Assembly (NCBI RefSeq): GCF_000002235.5
Contig: NW_022145547.1
Coordinates: 601,501 to 665,500 of the forward strand
Reading direction: 5' to 3'
Length of the DNA stretch: 64,000 nt
Source of the DNA: Strongylocentrotus purpuratus
Lineage: Eukaryota > Echinodermata > Echinoidea > Camarodonta > Strongylocentrotidae
Part shown: piece after piece, positions 60,201 through 64,000 of the stretch
How positions within the stretch are numbered: position 1 is the first letter of the stretch
Layout: every line of letters starts with the position of its first letter
Program-made: the position numbers and the translations under genes
The notes under the pieces: model-generated
Seen by the model: the letters and a program-made list of their open reading frames with translations, nothing else
What the model was told of the DNA's origin: nothing
Database searches by the model: none

Positions 60201-61948
60201 AAAATAAAAGACAAAAAGATCGATGCAAAGGAAAAGATGGTGAGTGGTTGCAGAGAAAGCTTTATTTACACCACAAGAGCAGCACTGCAGAGAAGCAGGT
60301 CATGGCTATCAGACTCATTCCTCGATCAATTGAGGAGAAAATCAGAGGGAAATATGCAGTCGGTGGAGAATGAGAATGCACTCATGCTGGTCACCTGCCA
60401 TGCAAAAGTAATGTGCATTTGAGATGATATTACTATGCACCATTGGATCTCAATACCTCTAAAAGGTACTTCAATATTAAGAACCATTAGAAAAAGTTGT
60501 ATGTGTATTACAATATTTTCACCCGAGGTACGGGGGGGGGGGGGGGGGGGGGGGGGGTTGCTACCAGAGCATGAATTTTTCAAATGAGGAAAGACTTCAA
60601 ATGGTGCATAAATGTAAGCCATGTGCAAATTTTACTTTGCATGTTTAATTTCATAAATGTAAATGCTCAACTTACAGTGTACACCAAGTATCACAGATAC
60701 ACGCATTATCACCTAAATTATCAGGATCAATAAATGATTAAAATGGCCCTTCCGTGGGAAACTAAATATATTTATAAATTAATTAATTTTGCATTCACTC
60801 TGGAGCATAACAGAACGTGGGAAAAGTTCAATGTTATAATTCACAAAGTCATACATACATCCAGGAGGTGTGAGCCAAATTTTATGGCAATTCAATACCT
60901 CACACTGGGCTTCACACCCTAAAACCAAAGTACAAAGTTTGGAAGTCTGTTTTCATTACAAGCATTATTTGGATTACAATATTTATTTGACCTTGTCTAG
61001 CATTCAGTATTTACATTTCACATGAGCCATATATTTTTATTTCAATCATACAAACCGAGTAGAAAGTCTGTTTACTTGAAAATGAAACTAAAAAGCACTG
61101 CTGTTCATATCATACAAGGTACATGTTGCCTAGCACAAATGAGTGACAAATGTTACAATTAGTCACAATTCCTATCACATTATCAATGCCTGGGTAGGTA
61201 ATTATAATACATTAGTGCAGCTTTCATGGACAGTGCAATTGAAATATAGTTCACTTTCAAACTGTTATGTACAGTGTAGGCATTGTTATCTTTAGCTGTC
61301 TAATCTGAAGGATTGGTGCCTACCCGACCCCCCCCCCCCTAAACAAAAAAATAATCATAAGCTAGGCTTATATTCACATCAATTTTCTTATTACTGCATT
61401 CAAAGTTATTCTTTGTTCAAATTAGGTGAGAATTATAAAAGTAATAAAGGATTCCCATGCCAAAGGCATGACGTCAAAGTCCTAATACTGAGGTTAATTA
61501 GACAGCATTGGGTGGAGGGGAGATAACAAAGTAAATTGAATTTGGTCTCAACAAAGATACAAATTGCTATTGCCTTTCAATAAGGAAAGAAAATTGTCTG
61601 CTGCTAATGGTAATAATAATATTGTGGTATTCATTTCACGGTATAGGGCTGTATAATACGCATTTCTGAAGTTCTAAAACAAATATAATACTACAGCTTA
61701 TACTACTATTTTCTTGTGAAAAAAAACTTTTTTTGTAAAGACAATATGTGGATTCTGAATCTTCAATACACAAATATCTGAAAATGTCAATGGATTTTTT
61801 TTGTGGAAATTGAACCAAGTTTGCCCAAAGAGGCATTATATGTGTAAAAAGAGTCACTTACCACAATGTTGATATGACATGGGGCTCGAGCCCGCGGTCG
61901 CCGCTGGACCAAAGACATGACGACATCACATTCCAAATCGGACATCAT
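773..61948 (-). CDS. MAST: MAST-family serine/threonine kinase gene, 5' part (14 exons, 3' end outside window)
   Basis: The sequence shows 14 exons that join in phase to 586 codons plus 2 nt, with GT/AG borders throughout. Residues 1-170 are Ser/Arg-rich, with RRGSL at 76-80 and KELSLVRRG at 135-143. Residues about 171-448 form the MAST-specific DUF1908 region, including [20 protein letters not shown] (196-215), YKERFPKA and [17 protein letters not shown] (396-412). The kinase domain starts near 485: glycine loop SNGAYGAV (493-500), ATP lysine K515 in FAMKK, helix-C glutamate E534 in ERDIL, and hinge MEYVEGGD (563-570). The frame is still open at the window edge, so HRD, DFG and the PDZ domain are not visible. 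MAST proteins are AGC-type kinases linked to microtubules, PTEN and the cytoskeleton; that is family knowledge. Which vertebrate paralogue (MAST1-4) is closest cannot be decided here, since invertebrates often have a single gene. Confidence 0.95.
865..1538. other. MAST intron 13
   Basis: AT-rich intron with a short run of CAAAT-like repeats at 928-970. No other structure was seen. Confidence 0.7.
1539..1713 (-). CDS. MAST: MAST exon 13 (residues 498-556), kinase N-lobe
   Basis: 175 nt. Reads [20 protein letters not shown], then [20 protein letters not shown], then [20 protein letters not shown]515 is the ATP-anchoring lysine and E534 its helix-C partner. [14 protein letters not shown] is diagnostic for MAST kinases. 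Borders are TTTCCACAG and GTAAGA, ending in phase 0. Confidence 0.97.
1938..2008 (-). mobile_element. tRNA-like SINE head or tRNA pseudogene
   Basis: On the minus strand the segment starts GGTGTCGTGGTCTAGTG (A-box-like) and ends CATGGTTTGAATCCCATCAC (B-box-like GGTTTGAATCCC). The length is about 71 nt, as in a tRNA. The anticodon arm is degenerate and the acceptor stem does not pair cleanly, so a functional tRNA is unlikely. tRNA-derived SINEs with this CACTAGACCACGACACC end are common in invertebrates. The unrelated repeat at 2062-2240 may be its body. Confidence 0.6.
2062..2240. repeat. dispersed repeat, copy A
   Basis: Closely similar to 12751-12935 in the same orientation. Both carry GCGATTGCATTGTGAAAGAA, AGTTGATCATGTAGCA and ACTGCAAGGTTCTGGAGTCA. 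No terminal inverted repeats were seen. It may be a SINE body because it follows the tRNA-like segment. Confidence 0.7.
2639..2722 (-). CDS. MAST: MAST exon 12 (residues 470-498), kinase domain start
   Basis: Reads [20 protein letters not shown] then KIISNGAYG. The kinase domain begins at [14 protein letters not shown], the MAST glycine loop. The acceptor is the weaker TATCAAGAG, with the second AG forced by the frame. The donor is GTAAGT. Confidence 0.95.
2723..3413. other. MAST intron 11
   Basis: Unremarkable apart from a CT-rich tract at about 3120-3200. Confidence 0.7.
3414..3477 (-). CDS. MAST: MAST exon 11, 64-nt linker exon (residues 449-470)
   Basis: Found by phase rather than as an open frame. 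CTTTCCAG leads into codons for [20 protein letters not shown], followed by GTAAGG. Phases 1 in and 2 out connect exon 10 to exon 12 exactly. It is the acidic, Pro/Ser-rich linker between DUF1908 and the kinase domain (family position ...ETPETDES), where sequence conservation is low. Confidence 0.85.
4378..4536 (+). repeat. GAT trinucleotide microsatellite
   Basis: Imperfect GATGAT/GATGGT/GACGAT repeats over about 160 bp. They create spurious Met-, His-, Ile- and Ser-rich open frames on both strands. Confidence 0.9.
5221..5247 (+). repeat. poly-G tract
   Basis: A nearly uninterrupted G run (AGGAGGG then at least 15 G, then AGGGGG). It could form a G-quadruplex. Long G or C runs recur through the window (for example 27147-27167, 27476-27496, 44868-44881, 60532-60557). 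Confidence 0.85.
5624..5753 (-). CDS. MAST: MAST exon 10 (residues 406-449), end of DUF1908 region
   Basis: Reads [20 protein letters not shown] then [20 protein letters not shown] and DPL, ending in phase 1 before GTAAGA. This is the conserved EFDPEEFYxLLEAAE...YIIxQLGLxKDPL block that closes the DUF1908 region. Confidence 0.97.
5754..6283. other. MAST intron 9
   Basis: Mostly occupied by the small inverted-repeat element at 5807-5974. Confidence 0.7.
5807..5974. mobile_element. MITE-like element, family TACAGTCAAACCTG
   Basis: Left end TACAGTCAAACCTG (5807-5820). Right end ACAGGTTT, a T run, then ACTGTA (5951-5974), inverted. Inside are two copies of a CTACAAAGACCA motif. It is about 168 bp with no coding capacity. 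A relative, interrupted by another element, lies at 7990-8227. Confidence 0.65.
6284..6382 (-). CDS. MAST: MAST exon 9 (residues 373-405)
   Basis: 99 nt, phase 0 at both ends. Reads [20 protein letters not shown] then [13 protein letters not shown], the conserved helix ending in [10 protein letters not shown]. Borders are TTGACAG and GTGAGT. Confidence 0.96.
7990..8227. mobile_element. TACAGTCAAACC-family MITE interrupted by a second MITE
   Basis: The left part (about 7998-8060) has AACCTGTACGTAATAACTAC and CTGTCTACAAAGAC. The right end is AGATTTGACTGTA (8212-8224). The two halves are separated by the complete 8064-8204 element, which implies a later insertion. The outer end stops about 15 bp from the exon 8 splice donor. 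Confidence 0.55.
8064..8204. mobile_element. GGGCCCGTTTCACAAA-family MITE, copy 1
   Basis: Terminal inverted repeats GGGCCCCGTTTCACAAA and TTTGTGAAATGGGTCCC. Internal TCTGATTGGTTATCAGCAAA and paired TGACAAAT/ATTTGTCA words are shared with four other copies (8693-8810, 17257-17403, 23728-23873, 25801-25949). About 141 bp, non-coding. Confidence 0.8.
8241..8420 (-). CDS. MAST: MAST exon 8 (residues 313-372)
   Basis: 180 nt, phase 0 at both ends. It begins [20 protein letters not shown] and includes [14 protein letters not shown] and [15 protein letters not shown], equivalent to the IIELARDCLDKS..SRYFLELQHKLDKLL helices of DUF1908. The acceptor is ATTCCAG and the donor GTAAGTC. A small transposon-like element ends only about 15 bp past the donor. 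Confidence 0.96.
8421..8942. other. MAST intron 7
   Basis: Holds the truncated MITE copy at 8693-8810 and nothing else visible. Confidence 0.7.
8693..8810. mobile_element. GGGCCCGTTTCACAAA-family MITE, copy 2 (right end missing)
   Basis: Starts GGGGGGCATTTCACAAAACT and keeps CTTGCTTCTGATTGGTTATT, but is lost after GTCATTTGTCC, without the right terminal repeat. Same orientation as copy 1. Confidence 0.75.
8943..9054 (-). CDS. MAST: MAST exon 7 (residues 275-312)
   Basis: Encodes [20 protein letters not shown] and [17 protein letters not shown], matching the [21 protein letters not shown] helix of the family. The preferred acceptor is CTGTAG (exon start 9054). A second in-frame AG (GCAAGCAG) 12 nt further in would start the exon at 9042 and remove GASS. 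The donor is GTAAGT at 8942. Confidence 0.95.
9644..9669. repeat. perfect CpG-rich palindrome
   Basis: AACGCGTGGCGC, then GT, then GCGCCACGCGTT. The GCGCCACGCGTT arm recurs at 9688-9699 and, in part, at 10013-10023. It is strongly CpG-rich against AT-rich, CpG-poor surroundings. The spaced copies suggest the ends or subterminal repeats of a mobile element rather than a regulatory site. Confidence 0.75.
11098..11210 (+). repeat. TTTA microsatellite followed by T and G runs
   Basis: Imperfect TTTA/TTTTTA repeats over about 110 bp, ending in a T run and a G run (11213-11222). Confidence 0.85.
12751..12935. repeat. dispersed repeat, copy B
   Basis: Second copy of the 2062-2240 repeat in the same orientation. 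It continues into a stretch (12950-13100) resembling 480-665. Confidence 0.7.
14655..14732. repeat. dispersed hairpin family (AGAAGGGCATTAACT), copy 1
   Basis: Left arm GGCCAGAAGGGCATTAACTT and right arm CACCCTTCTGGCTCTCAGCT pair with a loop of about 20 nt. The same arms recur at 32547, 33275, 38646, 39313, 42123 and 44289. Confidence 0.65.
14864..14894 (+). repeat. GA microsatellite
   Basis: Perfect GA dinucleotide run of about 31 bp inside intron 6. Confidence 0.9.
15461..15627 (-). CDS. MAST: MAST exon 6 (residues 220-275)
   Basis: Starts after CTTTCAG with [20 protein letters not shown] and continues [14 protein letters not shown] to SCRPRSRSL, ending in phase 2 before GTAAGT. It corresponds to the [20 protein letters not shown] and RPRSRSLS blocks of the DUF1908 region. 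The variable linker between them ([10 protein letters not shown]) is lineage-specific. Confidence 0.96.
15709..15890 (+). pseudogene. non-LTR retrotransposon (LINE) ORF2 C-terminal tail, fragment
   Basis: The plus-strand frame reads [20 protein letters not shown] then [20 protein letters not shown]. This is the W..N...W.GL.L.E..RMA.DR..W tail found at the end of many animal endonuclease/reverse-transcriptase proteins. Only about 57 codons remain, without upstream catalytic motifs, so it is a 5'-truncated relic. It is antisense to the kinase gene. Confidence 0.7.
15898..16345. repeat. probable interspersed repeat
   Basis: Begins at a sharp boundary after the LINE tail with GTGCGTCCCAGAAAAACGAA. 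The sequence has the look of a widespread marine-invertebrate repeat. No matching terminal repeat was found, so the right end is a guess. Confidence 0.35.
16434..16496 (-). pseudogene. decayed partial duplicate of MAST exon 5
   Basis: On the minus strand CCCACCCTCGTGCCCACTTT, then GCCTTTTAACTCT, ACATCAGGC and AGAAGATGGT follow the order of exon 5 (CACCCTCATGCCCACTTTGC, CTTTAACTCT, ACGTCAGGC, AGAAGATGGT). One extra T shifts the frame into TAA, and about 8 bp (around GTCAGGCTGACGGT) are missing. No flanking acceptor or donor was kept. The offset from the true exon is about 160 bp, so this looks like a local tandem duplication that has since decayed. Confidence 0.8.
16534..16682 (-). CDS. MAST: MAST exon 5 (residues 170-219), start of DUF1908 region
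   Basis: 149 nt between GTTCAG and GTAAGT. Contains [30 protein letters not shown] and [19 protein letters not shown]. The second half is nearly identical to every known MAST protein, which makes it the strongest single identification in the window. A decayed copy of its middle lies about 160 bp downstream in the next intron. Confidence 0.97.
16683..18181. other. MAST intron 4
   Basis: Contains MITE copy 3 (17257-17403). The rest is AT-rich DNA with no visible feature. Confidence 0.7.
17257..17403. mobile_element. GGGCCCGTTTCACAAA-family MITE, copy 3 (divergent)
   Basis: Ends GGGCCCTGTTTCATAAAACT and CATTCTATGAAACAGGGACC are inverted. The interior has AAGCCAATCAAATGCCACAA in the opposite orientation to copy 1 and is more diverged. 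Confidence 0.75.
18182..18258 (-). CDS. MAST: MAST exon 4 (residues 144-170)
   Basis: Reads [20 protein letters not shown] then PGSHGD, and ends in phase 1 before GTATGT. It aligns with the basic, Ser/Pro-rich stretch between the RRGS motif and the DUF1908 region. The acceptor is a tandem CAAGCAG: use of the upstream AG (exon start 18261) would insert one extra serine. The distal choice matches the RRGS-aromatic spacing of the family better. Confidence 0.88.
19218..19281 (+). repeat. 20-bp CT-rich tandem repeat
   Basis: The unit TCTCTATCCCTTCCCTCTG is repeated two and a half times inside a longer CT-rich stretch. Confidence 0.8.
20895..21120 (+). repeat. purine-rich 21-bp minisatellite
   Basis: The unit GAGGGAGGGAGAGAAAGAAGA recurs at least five times between about 20960 and 21060 within a 300-bp A/G-only tract. 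This produces overlapping Ser/Leu/Pro- and Glu/Arg-rich open frames on both strands that are not genes. Confidence 0.9.
22028..22349. mobile_element. MITE-like element with GGGCAGTTCACACA ends
   Basis: Left end GGGCAGTTCACACAGAGAAC, AATAAGCGAGATTTCAA. The right end, inverted, reads GGCCCTTTCACACATAAGAA, AAAGTGAGCTTCAAG. The ends match over about 37 bp with substitutions. About 320 bp, AT-rich interior, no coding. Confidence 0.65.
22766..23065 (+). repeat. GAG/AGT/ATT trinucleotide tract
   Basis: About 300 bp of imperfect trinucleotides that drift from GAG to AGT/GTA to ATT and back. Minus-strand frames become poly-Leu, Tyr or Ser and are spurious. Confidence 0.9.
23728..23873. mobile_element. 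GGGCCCGTTTCACAAA-family MITE, copy 4
   Basis: Ends GGACCCGTTTCACAAAGCCC and GTTTCATAAAATGGGGCCC. The interior AACCAATCAGAAGCAAGGAT is inverted relative to copies 1, 2 and 5. Nearly intact. Confidence 0.8.
25801..25949. mobile_element. GGGCCCGTTTCACAAA-family MITE, copy 5
   Basis: Starts GGGACCCGTTTCACAAAACT, keeps CTTGCTTCTGATTGGTTATC and ends GCTTTGTGAAACAAGTTCC. Close to copies 1 and 2. Confidence 0.8.
30475..30917. mobile_element. TIR element with GCGTTTATCTAGG ends
   Basis: Left GCGTTTATCTAGG (30476-30488) and right CCTAGATAAACGC (30904-30916) are perfect inverted repeats. GATAAACGC recurs inside at about 30543, 30653, 30811 and 30908 in one orientation. Three tandem TAGTGGGGT-type units lie at 30842-30885. 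About 443 bp, non-coding. Confidence 0.7.
31201..31525 (-). pseudogene. LINE reverse-transcriptase C-terminal region, frameshifted relic
   Basis: The upper half (31525 to about 31345) reads [20 protein letters not shown] then [11 protein letters not shown]. After a one-base shift it continues [30 protein letters not shown], down to [11 protein letters not shown]. This order (G..K..L.RLQ..QN, RSHI.P.L..LHWLPV..RI.YKIL, R.LRS) is typical of the region after the RT palm in CR1/RTE-like LINEs. It contains a frameshift and has no catalytic motif, so it is dead. Same strand as the kinase gene. Confidence 0.7.
31618..31890. repeat. tandem duplication of a block of about 120-145 bp
   Basis: Two direct copies (31618-31766, 31767-31890) share AAGACTAACTT, GCTGAAGTGTGAAAGAGGTA and GCAAGCAAGCATGCTTTCCA. 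The copies differ by substitutions and small gaps. Confidence 0.8.
32547..32637. repeat. dispersed hairpin family, copy 2
   Basis: Left arm CTGAAAGCCAAAAAGACATT, AACTC; right arm TTACTATCCTTCTAGCTCAC. Diverged copy with the family layout. Confidence 0.5.
33275..33349. repeat. dispersed hairpin family, copy 3
   Basis: Left arm AAGCCCCAAAGGGTCTTAAC, right arm GAGTTAATGCCTTTTAATAT. The inner stem ...TTAACTC/GAGTTAA is intact. Confidence 0.55.
37735..37856 (+). repeat. CT dinucleotide-rich tract
   Basis: About 120 bp of imperfect CT/TCTCTC repeats. Opposite-strand frames are Glu/Arg-rich artefacts. Confidence 0.9.
38017..38045 (-). CDS. MAST: MAST exon 3, 29-nt micro-exon (residues 135-144)
   Basis: Encodes KELSLVRRG plus two bases of a serine codon, between a TTTTCAG acceptor and a GTAAGT donor. 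This is the conserved KELSLPRRGS motif that follows the SLTASL block in vertebrate MAST proteins. Its phases (0 in, 2 out) fit both neighbours. It is flanked by introns of 3.4 kb and 19.8 kb and is too short to appear as an open frame. Confidence 0.92.
38646..38718. repeat. dispersed hairpin family, copy 4
   Basis: Left arm CTGAGAGACAGAAGGGAGTT, right arm AACACCCTTCTGGCTCTCAA, followed by CAGATAAG. Confidence 0.6.
39313..39388. repeat. dispersed hairpin family, copy 5
   Basis: Left arm TCTGAGCAAGAAGGGCATTG, right arm CACCTTGTGGCTCTGCACAG, with outer CATCTGT/ACAGATG pairing. Confidence 0.6.
41218..41279. repeat. short stem-loop GGCCTTGTTCACAT / ATGTGAACAAGCC
   Basis: Inverted 13-14 bp arms enclose about 35 bp. 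They resemble the ends of very small MITEs. Confidence 0.5.
41492..41806 (-). CDS. MAST: MAST exon 2 (residues 30-134)
   Basis: 315 nt, phase 0 at both ends, bounded by TTTTTGTGCAG and a GTGAGT donor. It contains [15 protein letters not shown] and [20 protein letters not shown], matching the conserved N-terminal RRGSLG and [14 protein letters not shown] blocks of vertebrate MAST proteins. The Ser-rich RRGS and RPLS contexts look like basophilic kinase or 14-3-3 sites (inference). The open frame runs on past both splice sites, but the family match stops exactly at them. Confidence 0.93.
42123..42199. repeat. dispersed hairpin family, copy 6
   Basis: Left arm GAGAACAAGAAGGGAATTAA, CTC; right arm CAACGTCCTTCTAGCTCTCA. 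Confidence 0.6.
44028..44281 (+). repeat. 52-bp tandem repeat, five copies
   Basis: Units start at 44028, 44080, 44132, 44184 and 44233, each beginning GTGTATCT and ending CAATCTTTGCAATTT. The fourth is 49 bp. It runs directly into the hairpin at 44289. The unit word GTGAACAAGAATTAC resembles the hairpin's left arm GTGAACAAGAAGGGC. Confidence 0.9.
44289..44367. repeat. dispersed hairpin family, copy 7
   Basis: Left arm GTGAACAAGAAGGGCATTAT, AACTC; right arm GAGTTAATGTCCTTGTGGCT, separated by an A-rich loop. Confidence 0.65.
45248..45290 (+). repeat. CT microsatellite
   Basis: CT dinucleotide run of about 40 bp in a longer pyrimidine tract. Confidence 0.9.
47004..47411 (+). repeat. tandem repeat of about 135 bp, three copies
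   Basis: Copies at 47004-47136, 47137-47272 and 47273-47411 share TCGAGAACCTA, ATGCATCTA and GGCATAAGCCCACTT, CATTTACATGCAGCACG. The copies are moderately diverged and in the same orientation. Confidence 0.85.
49441..49870 (+). repeat. 143-bp tandem repeat within the left array, about 3 copies
   Basis: GATATCCCTGCAAGCTTGCA recurs at 49467, 49610 and 49753, a period of 143 bp. Each unit carries about four GCAAGCTTGC dyads plus GGCCGACAGTGTATGCCCTG. The copies differ at very few positions, which suggests recent amplification. Because 143 is not a multiple of three, the stop-poor open frames here shift frame at each unit. Confidence 0.9.
52286..52849 (+). repeat. 282-bp direct duplication within the right array
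   Basis: AGCTTGGGAGCTTGCGCAAG occurs at 52286 and 52568. The following sequence, including CCAATCAAAACAGAGGAAAT, is nearly identical between the two units. Confidence 0.9.
52663..52960. repeat. large inverted repeat (hairpin) in the right array
   Basis: 52663-52795 (GCTTGTTTCAAGCTCGTTAC through CTAACAATCTGCAAGCTTGC) is repeated in reverse complement at 52833-52960. The arms are about 130 bp around a loop of about 40 bp that is itself made of AAGCTTGC words. Differences are few. Confidence 0.85.
53039..54584. other. intron 1 sequence right of the foldback-like element
   Basis: AT-rich, with a CT/C-rich stretch (53390-53530) and a short C run (53718-53728). No gene or repeat family was recognised. 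Confidence 0.6.
54585..55111. mobile_element. MITE-like element with AAAGGTACTATGTCCC ends
   Basis: Left AAAGGTACTATGTCCCTTTT (54585-54604) continuing GCAG. The right CTGCAAATGGGACATAGTAC, CTTT ends at 55111. These are inverted repeats of about 24 bp with one mismatch. TTAA adjoins the left end (54583-54586) and lies a few bases beyond the right end, hinting at a TTAA target, but not cleanly. About 527 bp, no coding. Confidence 0.7.
55247..55701. mobile_element. possible TIR element with GGTGTTTTCAATCAA ends
   Basis: Left GGTGTTTTCAATCAA and right TTGCTTGAACGCACC match in 12 of 15 positions when inverted. The interior is richer in CpG than its flanks and repeats words such as AACGC. Its style resembles the 30475-30917 element. 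Confidence 0.45.
58983..59090. repeat. stem-loop with GTTTTCACGAAGTGACA arms
   Basis: Left GTTTTCACGAAGTGACA and right TGTCACTTCGTGAAAAC are perfect 17-bp inverted arms. The outer bases also pair (CGTCC/GCGACG, imperfect). About 108 bp in all. Confidence 0.75.
60532..60557 (+). repeat. 26-base poly-G run
   Basis: An uninterrupted G run after GTACG. Its length is likely variable or a sequencing estimate. Confidence 0.9.
61862..61948 (-). CDS. MAST: MAST exon 1 (start codon, residues 1-29)
   Basis: Begins [20 protein letters not shown] and ends at a GTG codon followed by a GTAAGT donor at 61861. An in-frame TGA (61963-61961) lies five codons upstream, so the protein starts at this ATG or at Met2 or Met11. 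It joins exon 2 in phase 0. A pyrimidine-rich acceptor-like CTTCAG ends at 61970, so the coding exon may itself be preceded by a noncoding exon. The N-terminus is not conserved enough to check by family, so this exon is less certain than the others. Confidence 0.75.
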
Positions 61949-63215
61949 CTTGTTCAAAATTCAATTGTACTGAAGTCGAAACATAAAAAAGCCCTGAAGC
62001 ACTGTCTCTCTTTTCGAGTCAATAAAATTGCGTGTTCCTGGCCTTCCCTCAAATGAGATGGATTTAAGAGATGCACAAGAGATGACATGTTTTGTCCTTC
62101 TGTCTCAAAGTCAGCAGGATGCAATGCATGAAACACATGGTACGATGCGAGCTAGCTTCACCGTCGACGTCCATGAAATACCAGAGATCCTCAGAATATG
62201 ATGCACACACAATACACACACACACACATGCAGATATCCTCTCCTCCTATTCCAGAGATGACACTTGGCAGGCAGGCTGATGGAAGGGGCGTCGAGTCCC
62301 TTCCCAATGGACTAACCACCTTCTGGCAGAGTAGAGCAGACTGACGTCATAAAGACATAAAAAGAATATTTCTCCTACAGCTGCTCATTTACATGAAGAA
62401 TAGAAGAAACAAGAAGACAGCCAGCTAGGATCCACGCCTACGTGTTCTTTGATTACTGTCAAAGGATGCCCCTCATGGACACTAGGTCACCACAAGACGA
62501 TGGAGCTGTGCCCACTTTGTGGGGTTCCATCTTGTTTTGGAGGCAGCAGAGGTGAACTCATTAGTTTGGATGACGCAAGCCTTTCGCCCAAGACGACAAA
62601 CTTAGAGAAGATTTTGCATTTAAGCCACCAGTTTAACTCCGTTGCAAAAATGACGATGACAATTGTATTTTTTTAAATATCAAAACAGAGACTGGCAAAA
62701 CTTTCAAACTTCACTCTCCAAAAGTGTAATGCGAACTGGCAAACTGTCCTCAAAATTCAATTTTGATTCAAACGTATCTTGTCGCAATAACATGATGTAA
62801 CCTAAAACCACGGACAGTAAACCACACTGATACCATAACAGCTAGTGAGCCTCTAATGCATTCCCAGTACACATGAAAACAAAGTCATCTCAGCTCAGGA
62901 ACACTAGACCTGGCTGCAGTCAAGGTTAACGAATATCCTGTTCTCAGCAGGGCCAGGGTCCCAGACAGAATGAAAACCCACTGCTAGCTAGCAACTACCA
63001 GCTGATAGATGTAACCTAAAACCTATACAACCTACTCCCACTCAACATGCATGCAGTCTGTAAACCGATTGACTGACATCAGTCAGTCAGTCACCCATTC
63101 AATCCACTGTGTGTTCATGCCAGTCCTCCACAGAACATAATAAGGATAACTGACACTCTACACCACCGCCGCTGCACTGCCACCGTCGTACACCAGCAGA
63201 CTGCCTCACTCACTG
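61949..63215 (-). other. candidate 5' UTR region of MAST
   Basis: Lies directly upstream of the exon 1 ATG and contains several upstream ATGs and stops. It may be one exon, or it may be split: an acceptor-like CTTCAG ends at 61970, in which case an upstream noncoding exon would be needed. A CA dinucleotide run lies at 62213-62228. The extent is inferred only from the TATA-like site at 63250-63243. Confidence 0.3.
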
Positions 63216-63252
63216 CTCAGCATCGCAGAGAATGGAAGTGAACTTTTAAAGC
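63205..63252 (-). promoter_or_regulatory. weak candidate core promoter
   Basis: On the minus strand CTTTAAAAG (63251-63243) is TATA-like. About 30 nt downstream (near 63218) is GCTGAGCAGTGAG, with locally raised GC content (63150-63240). It sits upstream of exon 1 in the right orientation. No transcript evidence is available here. Confidence 0.25.
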
Positions 63253-64000
63253 TAATGTACATGCACCGGTTCTTTCCTAATCACATCCTTAGAATGGGTT
63301 TCCTCATATCAGCCTTCTATCTCTCTGCTAATGTGTGCTTTGTGGCTTGATGTGTAATGAGATAATGGGTCTGATTACCCTATTACATCACACATACAAC
63401 TTAATTCATGGCCACGGTGCTGACAAGCTTGTTTTGAGCCCTGCTAAAACCCCTCACTGTTTTGTGCTAATTGGGTTTCATTCAACCAAATTCATGACCT
63501 AGTTTTCTCTCCCATTTACCATTTACATTTAAAGATTTCATAAATAGGAAGAATTTGGCTGTGGTCGTGGTAATTTACTAAGCAATGGATTCCTGCCTTT
63601 AATTATTGTTCCTGCCTTTAATTATTGTTACTACCTTGCACAAATAATTGAAGCACTAAATCATAAAAATTATGCTCACAAAAAGCATAGACCCACTTTG
63701 ACTGACCCTAGTCGCCTTACATGTACACAAGTACAGGTATCTGTGATGCCTTACTAGCACTTCATAAATTTGGGGTGAAACTTTACTGATGTATTAAAAT
63801 ATAATAACAAAAACGAAAAACACAACAAAACAAACAAAATTTAAACCCATCAAAACTGTTTTTTCTCAGTTTTTTCTTTAATAAGCATTCAGGATACCAA
63901 ATTATTTCTTAATTTTCAAGAGTGCAAATCAGTTTACTGTCAAATTTAATTTGAATAATTTCATTCAAATCACTTTTATCAGGGACAGGTGGTATACTTG
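63253..64000. other. upstream flank
   Basis: AT-rich. The only structure seen is a 21-bp direct duplication, TTCCTGCCTTTAATTATTG, at 63588-63628. No exon was recognised. Confidence 0.6.

Larger units (their letters stand above)
41807..61861. other. MAST intron 1 (about 20 kb)
   Basis: Contents in order: hairpin copies (42123, 44289), 52-bp tandem repeats (44028-44281), CT run (45248-45290), 135-bp triple repeat (47004-47411), foldback-like element (49278-53038), TIR elements (54585-55111, 55247-55701), stem-loop (58983-59090), A/G-rich tract (59940-60200) and a 26-base G run (60532-60557). No exon could be supported. The stretches 42300-43890, 45450-47000, 47500-49270, 55750-58970 and 60600-61860 show nothing beyond short homopolymers. 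Confidence 0.65.

Noticed and set aside
60860..60920. GGTGTGAGCC / GGCTTCACACC inverted pair
   Set aside because: Arms of about 10 bp with a mismatch are expected by chance at this spacing, and there are no other copies in the window.

Overview
This is eukaryotic, animal nuclear DNA. It is AT-rich, intron-rich and full of microsatellites, short inverted-repeat elements and decayed non-LTR retrotransposon tails. One protein-coding gene can be supported, on the minus strand: a MAST-family (microtubule-associated serine/threonine) kinase. Its coding sequence was rebuilt by eye from 14 exons whose reading phases all join. The repeat style (many small TIR elements, a foldback-like element, HindIII-palindrome arrays) fits a marine invertebrate deuterostome, most likely an echinoderm such as a sea urchin. 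That organism call is inference; the gene family call is not.

The gene runs from right to left. The start codon is near 61948, and the exons lie at 61862-61948, 41492-41806, 38017-38045 (29 nt), 18182-18258, 16534-16682, 15461-15627, 8943-9054, 8241-8420, 6284-6382, 5624-5753, 3414-3477, 2639-2722, 1539-1713 and 773-864. Together they give 1760 coding nt, or 586 codons plus 2 nt. They encode a Ser/Arg-rich N-terminal segment, the MAST-specific DUF1908 region and the kinase N-lobe up to the hinge. The catalytic loop, activation loop, AGC C-tail and PDZ domain lie beyond position 1. Two introns of about 20 kb (introns 1 and 3) hold most of the sequence.

The rest is intronic or upstream DNA. 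From 1 to 9 kb, closely spaced exons alternate with short introns that hold a tRNA-like SINE head and small MITEs, one of them nested beside a splice donor. From 9 to 16 kb there is a low-complexity intron with a CpG-dense palindrome and a LINE tail, and then a decayed partial copy of exon 5 just downstream of exon 5. From 18 to 38 kb, intron 3 carries MITEs, purine and trinucleotide repeats and a second LINE reverse-transcriptase tail. From 42 to 62 kb, intron 1 carries tandem repeats and the most striking structure in the window. That structure is a roughly 3.76 kb foldback-like element (49278-53038) whose two ends are arrays of the palindrome GCAAGCTTGC. A separate dispersed hairpin family of about 80 bp, with arms resembling GAGCCAGAAGGGCATTAACTC-type sequence, recurs at least seven times between 14.6 and 44.4 kb.

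No bacterial-type genes, CRISPR arrays, rRNA or intact tRNA were found. All the long open frames outside the kinase exons are explained by low-complexity or tandem repeats.
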